Below, one piece after another: positions 32,711-43,850 of a DNA stretch of 64,000 nucleotides (its first letter is position 1; each line of letters begins with the position of its first letter). The DNA lies in assembly GCA_945910005.1 (NCBI GenBank), contig OX246737.1, positions 77,258,054 through 77,322,053 on the forward strand, written 5' to 3'. The translations under genes were made by a program, and so were the position numbers. This DNA comes from Isoperla grammatica. Its lineage: Eukaryota; Arthropoda; Insecta; Plecoptera; Perlodidae. Under the pieces are notes generated by a model. The model was not told where the DNA came from, did not search any database, and worked only from the letters and a program-made list of their open reading frames with translations.

Positions 32711-33515
32711 CGAAGGACATATCCATGCTCGGGCTTGATGTACAGACACCAAGGACATGCAAACACACGCACGGTGTACGGAAACCGAGGACTTGCAAAC
32801 ACACGCTTGGAGTACGAAAAACCGAGGACGTGCAAACACACGCTCGGTGTACGGACACCGAGGACATCCATACACACGCTTGGTGTACGAAAACCGAGGA
32901 CATCCATACACACGCTTGGTGTACGGAAACCGAGGACGTGCAAACACACGCTCGGTGTACGGAAACCGAGGACATCCATACACACCCTTGGTGTACGGAA
33001 ACCGAGGACGTGCAAACACACGCTCGGTGTACGGAAACCGAGGACATCCATACACACGCTTGGAGTACGGAAACCGAGGACATGCAAACACACGCTTGGT
33101 GTACGTAAACCGAGGACATCCATACACACGCTTGGTGTACGGAAATCGAGGACATGCAAACACACGCTTGTTCAGTGGCTTAAATCAAAATGACGGGGCC
33201 CGTATGCAAGTTGGATTTTTAGGCCCCTTCTTTTTAAGGGTTGAAAACTGTATAGTAGAAGCATAAATATTTGTAGCACCAGATTGCTTATGTTTGTCAC
33301 AGTGTCGTTTAGTTGTGTATTTTTTTACTATTCTAAATCTGAGAAACCTGATAAATCTGTGAATACGTTCTTATACAAACATTTATCTCAAATCGGTGGT
33401 TGTCGAAGGGGCGGCCAGGTGCGGGACCACTAAGCACCGCATAGGCCTACCTTGCACTATAGGGAGTTACGCCACTGCGCTTGGTGTACGGAAACCGAGG
33501 ACGTCACATGCACGT
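32711..33515. repeat. 36-bp minisatellite with 72-bp higher-order pattern
   Basis: About 12 units of 36 bp (one of 37) from 32749 to 33172, preceded by a degenerate unit from 32711 and followed by one displaced unit at 33478-33515. Core CGGAAACCGAGGAC. Two unit types alternate: GTGCAAACACACGCTCGG and ATCCATACACACGCTTGG. Because 36 is a multiple of 3, all reading frames stay open for about 150 codons; these are not genes. A hAT MITE interrupts the array. Confidence 0.92.
33173..33477. mobile_element. hAT MITE inside the minisatellite
   Basis: Left end CAGTGGCTTAA and right end inverse (GTTACGCCACTG), 305 bp. The flanks CGCTTGTT (33165-33172) and CGCTTGGT (33478-33485) are an 8-bp target duplication with one mismatch, taken from within a repeat unit. 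Confidence 0.8.
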
Positions 33516-33811
33516 ATAGGACACAGAAACTCGTGTCAAATAACTGCCATAATAACATTATGACGTGTCATATAAGGTGGCCGCATACGAAAGATTGGTC
33601 CGAAGTTCTGCGTAATGCCTCCCACTCTTTCAAGCGCACCTTACACGCAGGTTCGAAGACAATAGAAAATGAAAGGTTTTAGCGCTAGGGTTTTAGCTAA
33701 AGGCCACCCCACAATGAAAATTAACAGTGACAGTAACAGTAACAGTTAGGTTTTAACCAATCATATTGGCTGATGAGCAACCATCGGATCTCATCACAAT
33801 AAGATTTGCTA

Positions 33812-33974
33812 TAGTTGTCCCAAGACTAACTTACACATGCTTTCGTCACAGGCGACTGGTTCGTAGCCAATCAGCGATCGGTATTGGCCCGGATGTGTCT
33901 CGGGCGGTTCGCTGATTGGCTACGACTGCAGCGGATGTGACGAAAGCAGGTGTAAAGTAATCTTGGGACAACTA
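33812..33974. mobile_element. 163-bp TA-flanked MITE (TAGTTGTCCCAAG ends)
   Basis: Ends TAGTTGTCCCAAGACTAACT and the inverse (AATCTTGGGACAACTA) with TA outside both. GCTTTCGTCACA is inverted further in. It shares end pattern and the CATGCTTTCGTCA block with the 749-bp element at 14216. The centre holds a second inverted pair, TAGCCAATCAGCGA / CGCTGATTGGCTA. Confidence 0.78.
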
Positions 33975-34213
33975 TAAAATCAACCCTAATGGTGAATTCA
34001 CGACCTTGCGTTGCGCTACGCAACTTTGAACTTCGAAGTCCTAGCAACCAATCATGAGCATCATCAGTGCGCGACTGTGCGATGCTGCAATCATTGTTCT
34101 CTCTTCAACTTTCCAACGCAATAACGCAAAGCAAAGCCTTCTTGATCCTCGTGGCATGTATGATCCGGGATACTCGGTTTAAAGCACAGCCTTCTCGAAC
34201 GTCGGTTCAATCC

Positions 34214-34314
34214 AAGGTCCGTAAATCCCCTGGCGGGGACTCGTCAAACTCCCAAGTTTTTACATTGAGGTTTACCAAACCTCCGCCAGGAGATCGACGG
34301 ATCTTGGGTTCAAT
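34214..34314. repeat. AAGGTCC hairpin, 101 bp
   Basis: AAGGTCCGTAAATCCCCTGG folds against CCAGGAGATCGACGGATCTT with GGCGG/CCGCC stem contact, leaving a loop containing TCAAACTCCCAAG. Same family as 53286-53348 and 57711-57795. Confidence 0.7.
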
Positions 34315-34320
34315 CCACGC

Positions 34321-34353
34321 AAGGTCCACTTGATCGGAGATCAAGTAGACCTT
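34321..34353. repeat. Short AAGGTCC hairpin, 33 bp
   Basis: AAGGTCCACTTGATC pairs with GATCAAGTAGACCTT around a 3-base loop; a miniature relative lying 6 bp from the previous hairpin. Confidence 0.65.
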
Positions 34354-34540
34354 GAATCCGCGGTTTGACCTGTCGAGAAGGCTGTAGTTTAAAGCAAGGT
34401 CGTGAACAGATGATAAAGTCAACGCAATGCAACGCAACAAAGTCCAACGCTCAGCGCAACGCAACGCAAGGTCGTGAATTCACCATTACTGCTACTGTTA
34501 CATGTTTATTTTATTCGACGGCTTAGGTCATATGACGTCA

Positions 34541-35320
34541 ATCAGATCCATTATACGTCACGGGGGTCGTCATAAGTGGAGCTTAGCATGGGAGGGCAGG
34601 GTAGAAAAAAGATAAAACCAAAAAAAAATTGAAACAAAGATAGAAACATGACGTAGGTTATAAACAGTTATAGGTTTTTAACGAACGTAGAGGGCCATTT
34701 TTTTTACTTGTTTTTGTATCTGAAATTTCCTGATCTGAGAGAAAGTGTGCCTTGGCCATTGAAACCCACCATAAGGGAGACTGGGTTCAGTTCCCATTTG
34801 GGGTTGATGTTATTACTTTTCATGGTTTTCACTCTAATAGTCAAGGGATCTTTCTTTTCAATAATGTTACTTCGTTAAAACACACCATATAGAATGAAAA
34901 AGAATTAAAGGATAAAATACTAACGTATATCAATACATTTATAGTTAATTTAATTAGTCAAGCGGTGTTTGTGACCGGTGTCTGCAAAGAGGGCTCGTGT
35001 GCACATTTTTACTCGGTCCTATTTCCCGTCTGTCACACTCTTATCCACATTTCTGTGTCCCCACTGAAGCCGCCCCTCTGTGCAACTTAAACGCCTGCTG
35101 TCTCCCGTTTGGTCTCGGAATAGAATTGCCTATAGTCATTGAGACGACTATGATGATTAATGGGGCTTAACGTCTCATATTTATGCAACGATGGCTAATC
35201 GAGACGATGAGCGGGTGATAATGAAGATGAGAAAGATGATAATGAAGCCACATCCGAATCAGATCCATTGTACGTCGCGTGAGTCGTTATACGGGAGTCC
35301 AGCAAGGGAGGGCAGGGCCA
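34541..35320. repeat. Pair of about 63-bp direct repeats
   Basis: ATCAGATCCATTATACGTCA at 34541 recurs as ATCAGATCCATTGTACGTCG at 35258. Similarity extends through GTCGT.ATA and GGGAGGGCAGGG in both. The right copy is part of a LINE-tail sequence; the left copy is isolated. Confidence 0.65.
34751..34803 (+). repeat. tRNA-like SINE head
   Basis: CTTGGCCATTGAAACCC could be an A box and GGGTTCAGTTCCC is close to the B-box consensus. Too degenerate to be a working tRNA gene. Confidence 0.35.
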
Positions 35321-35330
35321 AGTGGGACGA
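35140..35330 (-). mobile_element. LINE-type 3' tail copy (minus)
   Basis: On the minus strand CTCATCGTCTCGATTAGCCA, then GTTGCATAAATATGAGACGT and TAAGCCCC followed by ATC repeats. The same tail occurs at 37390-37525 (+) and 41390-41790 (both orientations). Confidence 0.55.
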
Positions 35331-35765
35331 GACGACTATGAAGTCGGGCCTTAGTAAAGTATAAAATAAAGGTAGAAGAACATGAAATAGTGTGTGGTGA
35401 GGTGTGGGCCTCATCACTCGACAGTCCAAGTGAGAGCGCGGCGCTCATAGGAGAGGGTGGTATACACAGACAACTGTCAACTTAGAATTTGTTGCTATGG
35501 AATTGTTTCATTACATGCTATTTTATTTTCCATAAGAAGAACAAACTCCATAGCAACCATAAACAAAGCATATATTTAACTCGACTGTGCATTTCGCCCT
35601 GAGTTTATTCCTTTCTATTATCTTTCAGTAGGCCTTATGTCACGAAATTTAACCGATCACGTCAAAAATATTCTCTCCACGCAAACGCTAGCTCGTTTAC
35701 GTTTTGCGTTCGAAATATCTGGGCTGGGCCGCTGTCCCTTAAAGTTGTAACTTTTGCCACTGTTA

Positions 35766-37148
35766 TTAGATGAGCGGAGCGAATCTCTCCATACAACTCG
35801 ATCGGCGCTTTGTCTGTGTGTGTGTGTTTGCCAAATTTTGTTCGTCGCGCACAGGTCAAACGGCTTAACGGATTTGGCTGAAATTTTCGATAAACACCCG
35901 TGACCACTAAACTTGATGCTGTTAACGTAACCAGCAAAATTCGTACAGATGCCAACCTACAAAAAATTAATTACTGAAAAATAAAATTTGTTCATTTATT
36001 TAATTAAAGTAAACTAACATATGGATTTAACTAATGTTTCACATGTAGGCCTAGGCTCATATCAACAGTATTAACACTTGACAATAATTTCAAAATTGTA
36101 CGTTTATCCGCCATGTTATGAAAAAATATTGTTTGTTTACAGCAATAATTTCTTCATTTTTACAGTGTTCCGCCGATATGATTCGTATTTGCGGACTATT
36201 GCATTCAGATGCACATAGTATACACCCAAAATAGCGTACGCAATTTTACCTTTCTCACTAATATTTGGAATCTCGAAAGATGTCATAAAATGGCTACAAT
36301 GACATAAGATGCCAACCTACAAAAAATTATAGTTACTGAAAAACATGTTTTTTAATTTATTGAATTAAATTAAAATTTGCACACCGATATAAATGATGTT
36401 TTGCATGTAAGTCCACATCAATAGTACTAACACTCGACAATAGTTTCAAAATTTTAGCTTTAACCGCCATGTGATAAAAAAATATTGTTTATTTACGGAA
36501 AAAGTTTTCTTCATTTTTACAGTGTTCCACCGATATGATTCGCATTTGCGGACCATTGAAGTTAGATGCACATAGTATGCAGCACGAATGGCGTGCAAAG
36601 TTAGACCTTTCTCACTATGTATTTGGAATTTTGATAGCTGTCATAGAATGGCTACAATGACGTGTTATGTTTTATAACTTTCACGGCAAAAATGCAAATG
36701 TTAACAACGAACTTTGTAGACAAATTAAAAAGCTTTTGTAATGATTTAAATGCGGTTAAACAATATTACGTTTAGATATAGTCTGTATCTACATTATATA
36801 ACTTTCCATACATTGATAGGTTTAATAGTTTATGAATTAGAGCCTATTGAGTAGACCACGGTGGAATGAAATTATGCGGAAATCCATTTAAAAATCAACT
36901 TGAAGGTTTTAATTTATTGAAAGAAAACTTTTTAACGGATTTAAATAATATTTCGTGCAATTATTAGCAACATTTTGAGAAATATTTTACAAAAATTGTA
37001 AGGTTGTAACTTAAACCACCATCTTGTAAACAAAAAAATTGTTTATTATAAAGGATTTTTTTCGTAAGAGTGCTTAAGATTTGTTTAATTTATATAGGCC
37101 TATTTAAAAAAAAAAACGCTAATCTGGCAACGCGGAGCGTTTTCCTAG
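35766..37148 (+). mobile_element. Non-autonomous Helitron-like element, copy B
   Basis: Starts TTAGATGAGCGGAGCGAATC and ends GCAACGCGGAGCGTTTTCCT then AG followed by T, with the same AACGC/GCGTT hairpin before CTAG as copy A. The two roughly 360-bp internal modules begin at 35948 and 36308. Copies A and B are alignable along their whole length, fixing both ends. GCGGAGCG occurs near both termini in the same orientation, not inverted. No coding. Confidence 0.65.
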
Positions 37149-37389
37149 TACTTAGATAATATCACATAGAGATGTCACAAAGTGACAACTTTCAAAAATA
37201 CACGCTCAAGTTTCTATTGTGGTAAAACCTGCGCTAGTGTTATGAGCACATGGTCGAATATTATTCCTGTAGCTAATGGCGTTTTCAAATGATCTGCACT
37301 CAGTGCACACTGGCCCAATATTGTATTGTTGTGTATTTATTTATAGACTAACTGTTAATCAGTGATGCAGTCCACACCCCAATCCCCTT

Positions 37390-37525
37390 TCCTCCCCTTT
37401 CCCCTTTCCTCACGCGCCCTCCTACTCGCCCCTTTCCTCCAAAGAGCTCCCAATTTCATCTTCATTATCACTCACTCATCGTCTTGATTAGCCAAGTTGC
37501 AAAAATGTAAGACGTTAAGCCCAAA
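37390..37525 (+). mobile_element. LINE-type 3' tail copy (plus)
   Basis: CT-rich stretch, then ACTCATCGTCTTGATTAGCC, AAGTTGCAAAAATGTAAGAC and GTTAAGCCCAAATATCAATC. The terminal ATCA repeats look like a LINE microsatellite tail. Its last part lies inside the first copy of the 250-bp duplication. Confidence 0.55.
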
Positions 37526-37989
37526 TATCAATCAATCGGTCCAGTATAGCCAATGGAAAACGCCATAACTAACGTGTGTGGATGCTTAGACCATAGTACG
37601 GGAAGCTTACCGTTGAGCATTGTACGTCGATCGGAGCGCAAAATGTTCAGCTGACCGTACGTCCATCCTTATGTTTCGGTGCGTGGAGGAACTTTGTATC
37701 AAAATATCGTTCAACAATGCTCATTGATTGATGTTCTTTAGCCAAGTTGCAAAAATGTAAGACGTTAAGCCCAAATATCAATCAATCGGTCCAGTATAGC
37801 CAATGGAAAACGCCATAACTAACGTGTGTGGATGCTTAGACCATAGTACGGGAAGCTTACCGTTGAGCATTGTACGTCGATCGGAGCGCAAAATGTTCAG
37901 CTGACCGTACGTCCATCCTTATGTTTCGGTGCGTGGAGGAACTTTGTATCAAAATATCGTTCAACAATGCTCATTGATTGATGTTCTTT
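37490..37989. repeat. Perfect 250-bp tandem duplication
   Basis: 37490-37739 and 37740-37989 appear identical base for base. The unit begins AGCCAAGTTGCAAAAATG (a LINE-tail end) and finishes TGATTGATGTTCTTT. No ORF. It is either very recent or an assembly artefact. Confidence 0.9.
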
Positions 37990-38865
37990 GCAGTTATTTT
38001 TTGTTTAGTTATTAAATACTGAATAAATAATAAAATGGTATGGATAATAGTGTATAAATCCGTTTAAACACAATAGTAATACCAATATTACGCAATGTGC
38101 ACAAATACAATACACATATCAAATTAATTATTGGCTGAGTGTTTGTGCAGTTTTCATTCTGTTGTTGATGTGTTTGTTTTATTATTGAAGGCAATGAAAT
38201 AGCTATAGCCCTTCACGATCTTACACTCTGGAGCTACATTATTTACTTTTAAATAATAATATTAAAAAACGGTCAAGCTTGACATTTCAATGAAATCAAT
38301 GAGTAATTAAAAAACCAAAAAAAAAAAATGTGTGATGTTGTTTAACCTCATTCGGTGACTTCTTAATCAAGCTTCTTAACCTACAGTCTTATTTCAGTGT
38401 CTGAGAGTGAGACTTCTGCGTGTGCTGCTATTTGCTGAGACGTTTGCCCTTATTACATGGGGTTTTTCGTTCAGCTCGTTGGATTAGATTTCAAATTTTT
38501 AGTTTAATTAAATTTAAGTATATAAATGTCCAAATCACTTTGTTTGTTTGCAGTATTAGGTGGTTAATCGTCTTATTACGAGCGTCAAGCTCTTCAGTCG
38601 ACACGTAGACGCTAAAAGTCACATTCAAATATTTCATCCGTGTTTCATAGACAAATTAATAATAAATATATCGCATAGCAGGTACTGGGTCTCGCTGCTT
38701 CCAATCAGTAACTGAGAGTCAGAAATATAATTCGACGGGGAGGGGGGTCATATCAGGAGACATCTTTCTTGTAACGAAGTCAACCCCATAATATCTTCCA
38801 TGTGACGAGGGGGTAGGCCCCCACATAGGTGCAGCTCCCGATCTCCCGACCTACAATTGGCCGAA
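37990..38865. other. Stretch without recognisable gene
   Basis: AT-rich with no coding, RNA or repeat structure that I can support. Confidence 0.55.
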
Positions 38866-39996
38866 AAGTGATCGAATATATATATTTGTTAATCAATTCG
38901 CTTAACATTTCCCTCAGTCTCACGGCTCACCCCATTGAAACACGTGCAAATTATTATCTAATTAGAAATCCTTATTCTTAATCGAGTGAAACAAGTTGTA
39001 ATTCCGCAGCTCTAAAACTCATTGAGATAGCGCCCATAATATGGTCGACCAATATGGAGTCAGTGTGGCTGAACGCGTCCACTCGCTCTCGTTGTAAGGG
39101 ATCCAATAACCCTTACTAACACAAATCGAATGCAACCTTCCGTTTAACTCCCGATGAATCGCTGGTTGAGCTATGATCGATTTCTTACACGTCAATTCTA
39201 CAAACGAGAATAATTATACATTTTGGTTTGAAAACACGGCTAAGTGTCGTGGTAGGCACCTAATAGGTTGACCGGCTTTTTATGACAATTCAAAACACAC
39301 GGCTGTATCTTCCGATTTGACGCACGGATTGGACTGATTTTGCAAAATCATACAGAGTGAGCACAGTTACAGGTATGTCTTCATTTGTTCCCTAGCAACA
39401 ATAATTTGTATACAATTAATTGGTACAAATGGGTACATTTTCTGCTCGTTGATGAACGTCCCAAGAAGGTGAGATCAAAATGTTTCAAATAAAACCATTC
39501 CCAACATTACTATATGTGTACATAGTTTTCGTAACGCCAAAAACGACGGTTCGACCCCTGGCGTCGTGGACGTCGCGACCACTTCGAACTGAAATTATTT
39601 TATTTTACTGTAATTACATCGGTGATGGTGCGTAGATAACGAATTTGAAAACCGTTTTTCAATCGGACTTACCATTGCACTATAATTTTAGCAACTCGTG
39701 GACGTACGTACCAAGAGGGTGAGAGAAAAATATTTCAAACAAAACCGTTCCCAATTAAGTAAATCACTGGGTGTATTTAGTTTTCGCAACGCCAAAAACG
39801 ACGCTTCGACCCCTGGTCGTGAGCGTCGTTGACCCTATTTTGCTTCCTCGGTACCCCGCCTGGGTACCATAGTTTGAGAACCCCTGAGTCCTAGCTCATT
39901 GGGAATATTATAATATCTTTGCTCCTGTCTATGTAGCGAGAGCGAAGCTTGGCGTGGAAGTGCTTGGCTGGCGGTGGTGGGGGAGGGAGAGTATTG

Positions 39997-40500
39997 AACT
40001 TGATTTTATTGAGATTGTACAAAGACAGATACAGATACTAATACAAGGGCAGAACACAAACAGATACATGACGAATGCAAACAAAAACGAATACATACAC
40101 ACAGAGCAAACACAAATAAAAGTCTAAACGGAAATTAAGATATAATCCCAAAGACAAGTCCAGGTAAATTCACGCTAACGAACACAAATACATGTCCAGA
40201 TATAAATTAATACAAGGAAAAAAAGAAATTAAAACAAACACATGTCCAGATGGACATGACCAAGTCGGGCGCACGACACACGAACACACAAACAGTCAGC
40301 ACAGCACCCCACACTCGCTGGCCGGATGTCAGGGTGGCCCCCGCGTTCGAGGTCACCACGGCCCGGCAACACCGGTCAAGAGTCAGTCAGCATGTTGAGG
40401 GTACTGGAACCGCAGCCGACGACGGCAGTCGCCGAGGGCGTATAGCTGGTCCAGCAGGGCATCGCGGCCATGGGCTCGGAGGCGGGCGACGTAAGCATAA
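39997..40500 (-). mobile_element. LINE 3' end (minus): ORF C-terminus and 3' UTR
   Basis: On the minus strand a short reading YVARLRAHGRDALLDQLYAL continues to FQYPQHAD and a stop near 40383. A GC-rich then TTTGTGTTTG-rich 3' UTR ends in AATAAAATCAAG near 39997. Shape and composition fit the end of a non-LTR retrotransposon ORF, 5'-truncated near 40500. No catalytic domain remains. Confidence 0.45.
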
Positions 40501-41389
40501 AATCGTTTGTGTAAGACCAGAATATGAGAATACTGAGGGAGATTGGTGGGCGTTCAGATTGGTTCGGTTCAGGTCACTAGGTTACCCAGAAAAAATATGT
40601 GCAGAATGTAAAAGTTAGAAGAGGAAAGATGATGAAAGCTATATGAGATGAATAAAGAATATACCAAACATATGCACAAGAGCCCTCTTGGTGGACACCG
40701 GTCACCACAAGGAGGGGCCCACCTTGACTGCACCTTAGATGCACGTGCGGTGCGATTCGAGACTCACTCCTTTCGTCACACTTGCGTCATCAAGTTAGTT
40801 TATAGTTAAGCTATCAACCCATTTTATCGTAACGCTAACTGTCGAAATGTCGCTCGACGACCAACGGAACTGAAGAGCCAGAGTGTTCCTGCAACAGTGC
40901 TTATAAGGAACGCCATCACGACCGCGTTATGCACTATCTTCAAAATATAAAATGTATCTTATACATTTCAATTTGCGCCTACTTAACCGTCGTTCAAGAA
41001 CTTGTGTATTTCAAATACCCCAGAAACGGAAGTGCTTATGTTGATGTTGAAACTTTACACAATTATTATTAATGTAATGTTTATTGACAAAATACTGCTT
41101 GAGTAATATAATGATATTATAGAAAAGAAAGAAAACACTAAGAAGCTAGTCAGAAAGCTTGTTACTGGCCGGTATTTCCATGTCCATTTAGATATTTTCC
41201 GTTAACAGTTAATTTTCATTTTCATTCACCAACAAGATCCACTCTGTATTACAATTGCACGCAAAACCTATTTTTTTTTTTTTATCGAATCTCAGAGAAT
41301 GCTATACGGTACACCACATCGAATAAGTAAGACTGCAGCACATTGGGTTTCGTACGCACTACAGACGCAAGGTTGAATATATCTTATCG

Positions 41390-41790
41390 CCTCGATTAGC
41401 CACATTGCAAAAAGTATGAGACGAAAAGCCCAAATATTATCATCATATTGAATATATGTTTGTAATCCCTTGGGTGCAATTTTGTTAATCAATTAATTAA
41501 TTGATTGATTGATATTTGGATTTTACGTCCCATATTTTTGCAACTTGACTGATCGAGACGGTGAGTGGGTGAAATATGAAGATGTTTGGAGGAGGGGGGC
41601 AAGTAGGAGGGCTGGGAGTAAAAGTGGAAAGGGGATGAAAAGAGAGAGAGGAGGATGTGGACTGCAATTTGTCTGACTTCTCCTACTCGACTTGTCCGGC
41701 AAGGGCGGCCCTACCAGAAGCATAATTATGCTTCCGCCGGGATAGCTCTTGGGATCACCAAAGCACACAAACCTGCCCACCGCGATAAAG
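41390..41790. mobile_element. Two LINE-type tails head to head
   Basis: The plus-strand tail CTCGATTAGCCACATTGC at 41392 faces a minus-strand tail beginning at 41790 and ending ATATCAATCAATCAATTAAT near 41492-41511. The minus copy includes the upstream part GGGATAGCTCTTGGGATCAC (plus-strand reading) and a CT-rich stretch. The two form an imperfect palindrome centred near 41475. Confidence 0.55.
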
Positions 41791-41949
41791 TTGGATAGAT
41801 AAGTAAATAAATAAATAAATTAGTAAATACCTTGTAACATAAATAAAATAAATACAATTGATTATGGGCTTCGTTCCCATGACGGCTCCCAAGTCACCGT
41901 CTACATGTGAACAAAATATACGAATTAAAGAAATTTAAAGAAAAATTTA

Positions 41950-42028
41950 ACGTGAACCGGGAATCAAACCCTGCACCTTCTGCATTGGAATTTGGAAGCA
42001 GGAATAAACCCACAAGCTAAGCCATTGT
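41950..42028 (-). repeat. tRNA-derived SINE head
   Basis: On the minus strand TGGCTTAGCTTGTGGG (A box) and GGTTTGATTCC (B box), 79 bp in all. It shares GTGGGTTTATTCCTGCTTCC-type middle and GCAGAAG with the copy at 9768-9846. Confidence 0.55.
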
Positions 42029-42223
42029 TGGTGCCAGAGCGATTTGTTTTTACTTGTTTACTTATTTCCCTACTAACTGTACGCTATCTTGGGAACAGCG
42101 CGAGCGTGGGAAACCTGGACGGTCTTATGCCTACCAGCACGCATAACCCCCCCCCCCAGCCAAGTGCTTCAACAACAAGCTTTGCTCTCGCGACATAGAC
42201 AGGGAGCCACGATGACTCAGGAG

Positions 42224-42615
42224 TAGGGCTGGGAGAAAACGGTTAATTTTGTAAACGTTTATTTTTCCGAATTTTTCGCGTTTAAACGTTTAAACGTAAC
42301 ACCCCTCCAGTTCACAAAATGATAACAAAAAAGTGAGTTATAATGTTGCGAAAAAACATGTTCAACGAAATAACACGGTTGATTTATTATAATATTCATT
42401 GTTGATTGCGTTCCCCACCGTTGTGTCCAACTGTCCACAGTCATTTTGACTCCACACACTAAGCTAGCCTATGCCTCGTCGGCTCGTCGAAGAACTGTTA
42501 CATCGGAAAAATCTGTGAATTGGGTTTTGACACGGCTAAACGTGTATGAATGTTTGTACACGTATATTTGCGCGCGGGCGTTTACACGTTTAAACGTTTA
42601 CACGACTCAGCCCTA
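42224..42615. mobile_element. hAT MITE (TAGGGCTG ends)
   Basis: Ends TAGGGCTG / CAGCCCTA with TTTAAACGTTTAAACG-type subterminal repeats. Exact 8-bp target duplication CTCAGGAG at 42216-42223 and 42616-42623. It interrupts the right arm of the large inverted duplication at a site that is continuous in the left arm. Confidence 0.9.
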
Positions 42616-42659
42616 CTCAGGAGTTCTCAAACTATGGGTCGCGGCCCACGCGGGTTCGT

Positions 42660-43850
42660 GAGGAATCAAAATAGGGTCGTGAGCATATGAAAAGTGGAAG
42701 TTAAGGTGTATATTATAGAATCGAACTTTTTAGAGAAACTGTATGAAAAGATGTATATAGAAAAGTTAAAAAAGAGGCTCAGGGGAAAACTCTCTTACTC
42801 CTGCATCAAAAGATGAAATAATGTTAGAGTGCAGACACTTTAAGTGTGACATAGTTTGAAAGCTCCGCCCCCTAGTTATGTGACCACCGCCCAGCATAAC
42901 CAATATGACTGATTATAAATAAATTAAATAATATAATATGAAATTAATAAATATGATATGATTGTCGGGTTGTCACAGGGGTAAGGGGTGGTCACATAGC
43001 GATGGAGGGGAGCAGCAAGGGAGTAAGAAAAAATTTAAAAAAAATTAAAAAATAAAATTAAGAAAATCTCAAGTCTATTTGCCAGTGGAAAAAAATAAAG
43101 AATGCGTTAATTTTTTAATTAGTGAAAAACAATGCTTGGTGACTTATCTGGTTGATATCTTCGGCAAATTAAACTAACTGAATATGAAAATGCAAGGGAG
43201 AAACGAACATAACATCTTTGAGTGAAAATATTGATACTTTCATTATAAAAATTAATGTTTGGGTTCGAAATAGTGACTAAAGAAATGTTACTGCTTTTCC
43301 ACTGTTTAACAATGTAATAAACAATATGGACAGTTCCACGATGTGTGCCACAATTGCAAATACAATCTAAGTGAATGTATTAAATATTTGCCAGCAATTG
43401 ATAGAATATTTGTGTAGAAAATTACAAATGGGTTAAAAATCCATTTATTGACAAAAATGAATCAGCAAGAAAACGTTTATCTACAAAACAAGAAAAATAT
43501 CAAGTCAATGAAGTCATCAAATAATGAAATATCAAGTCCCAGGATTGCTTTTTATCTTTGGTAATTGTGTAAGCTAAACTAAAGATTTTACGAATTATTC
43601 AAAAAACGTTTTTCTATTCTAAAATATCAGCGTATTTGAGATGACAATTGTAAACAAACCAAGACTACCAGAATCGATTTCTCACTTTCTATTACTTAAT
43701 TTAGGCATGTTGTTTGAATAAAATCAACATTGAATATTGTACAACAATCCATGTGGATGTAACAAGAACAAACATCAGGCGTCGATGGAGCGACTGTCTG
43801 ATACAATGTTACGTTAGCTACAATTTCTCAATTTCATAAATGGTTATTTT
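42660..43850. other. Right-arm segment absent from left arm
   Basis: AT-rich, no credible coding. It contains an imperfect inverted pair GCTCCGCCCCCTAGTTATGT / CATAGCGATGGAGGGGAGC around 42870-43015. Either an insertion in this arm or a deletion from the other. Confidence 0.45.

Larger units (their letters stand above)
33989..34486. mobile_element. 498-bp TA-flanked MITE (ATGGTGAATTCACGACC ends)
   Basis: ATGGTGAATTCACGACCTTG and its inverse CAAGGTCGTGAATTCACCAT end the element, with TA outside each. GCGTTGCG-type subterminal repeats follow. It begins 12 bp after the previous MITE's flank. It encloses two AAGGTCC hairpins, which account for most of its centre. Confidence 0.8.

Noticed and set aside
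32711..33172. CRISPR-like array
   Set aside because: Units abut without unique spacers and the context is eukaryotic; it is a minisatellite.
32677..33266. Six overlapping 127-169-codon frames on both strands
   Set aside because: All arise from the 36-bp tandem repeat, whose length is divisible by three; none has non-repeat coding character.
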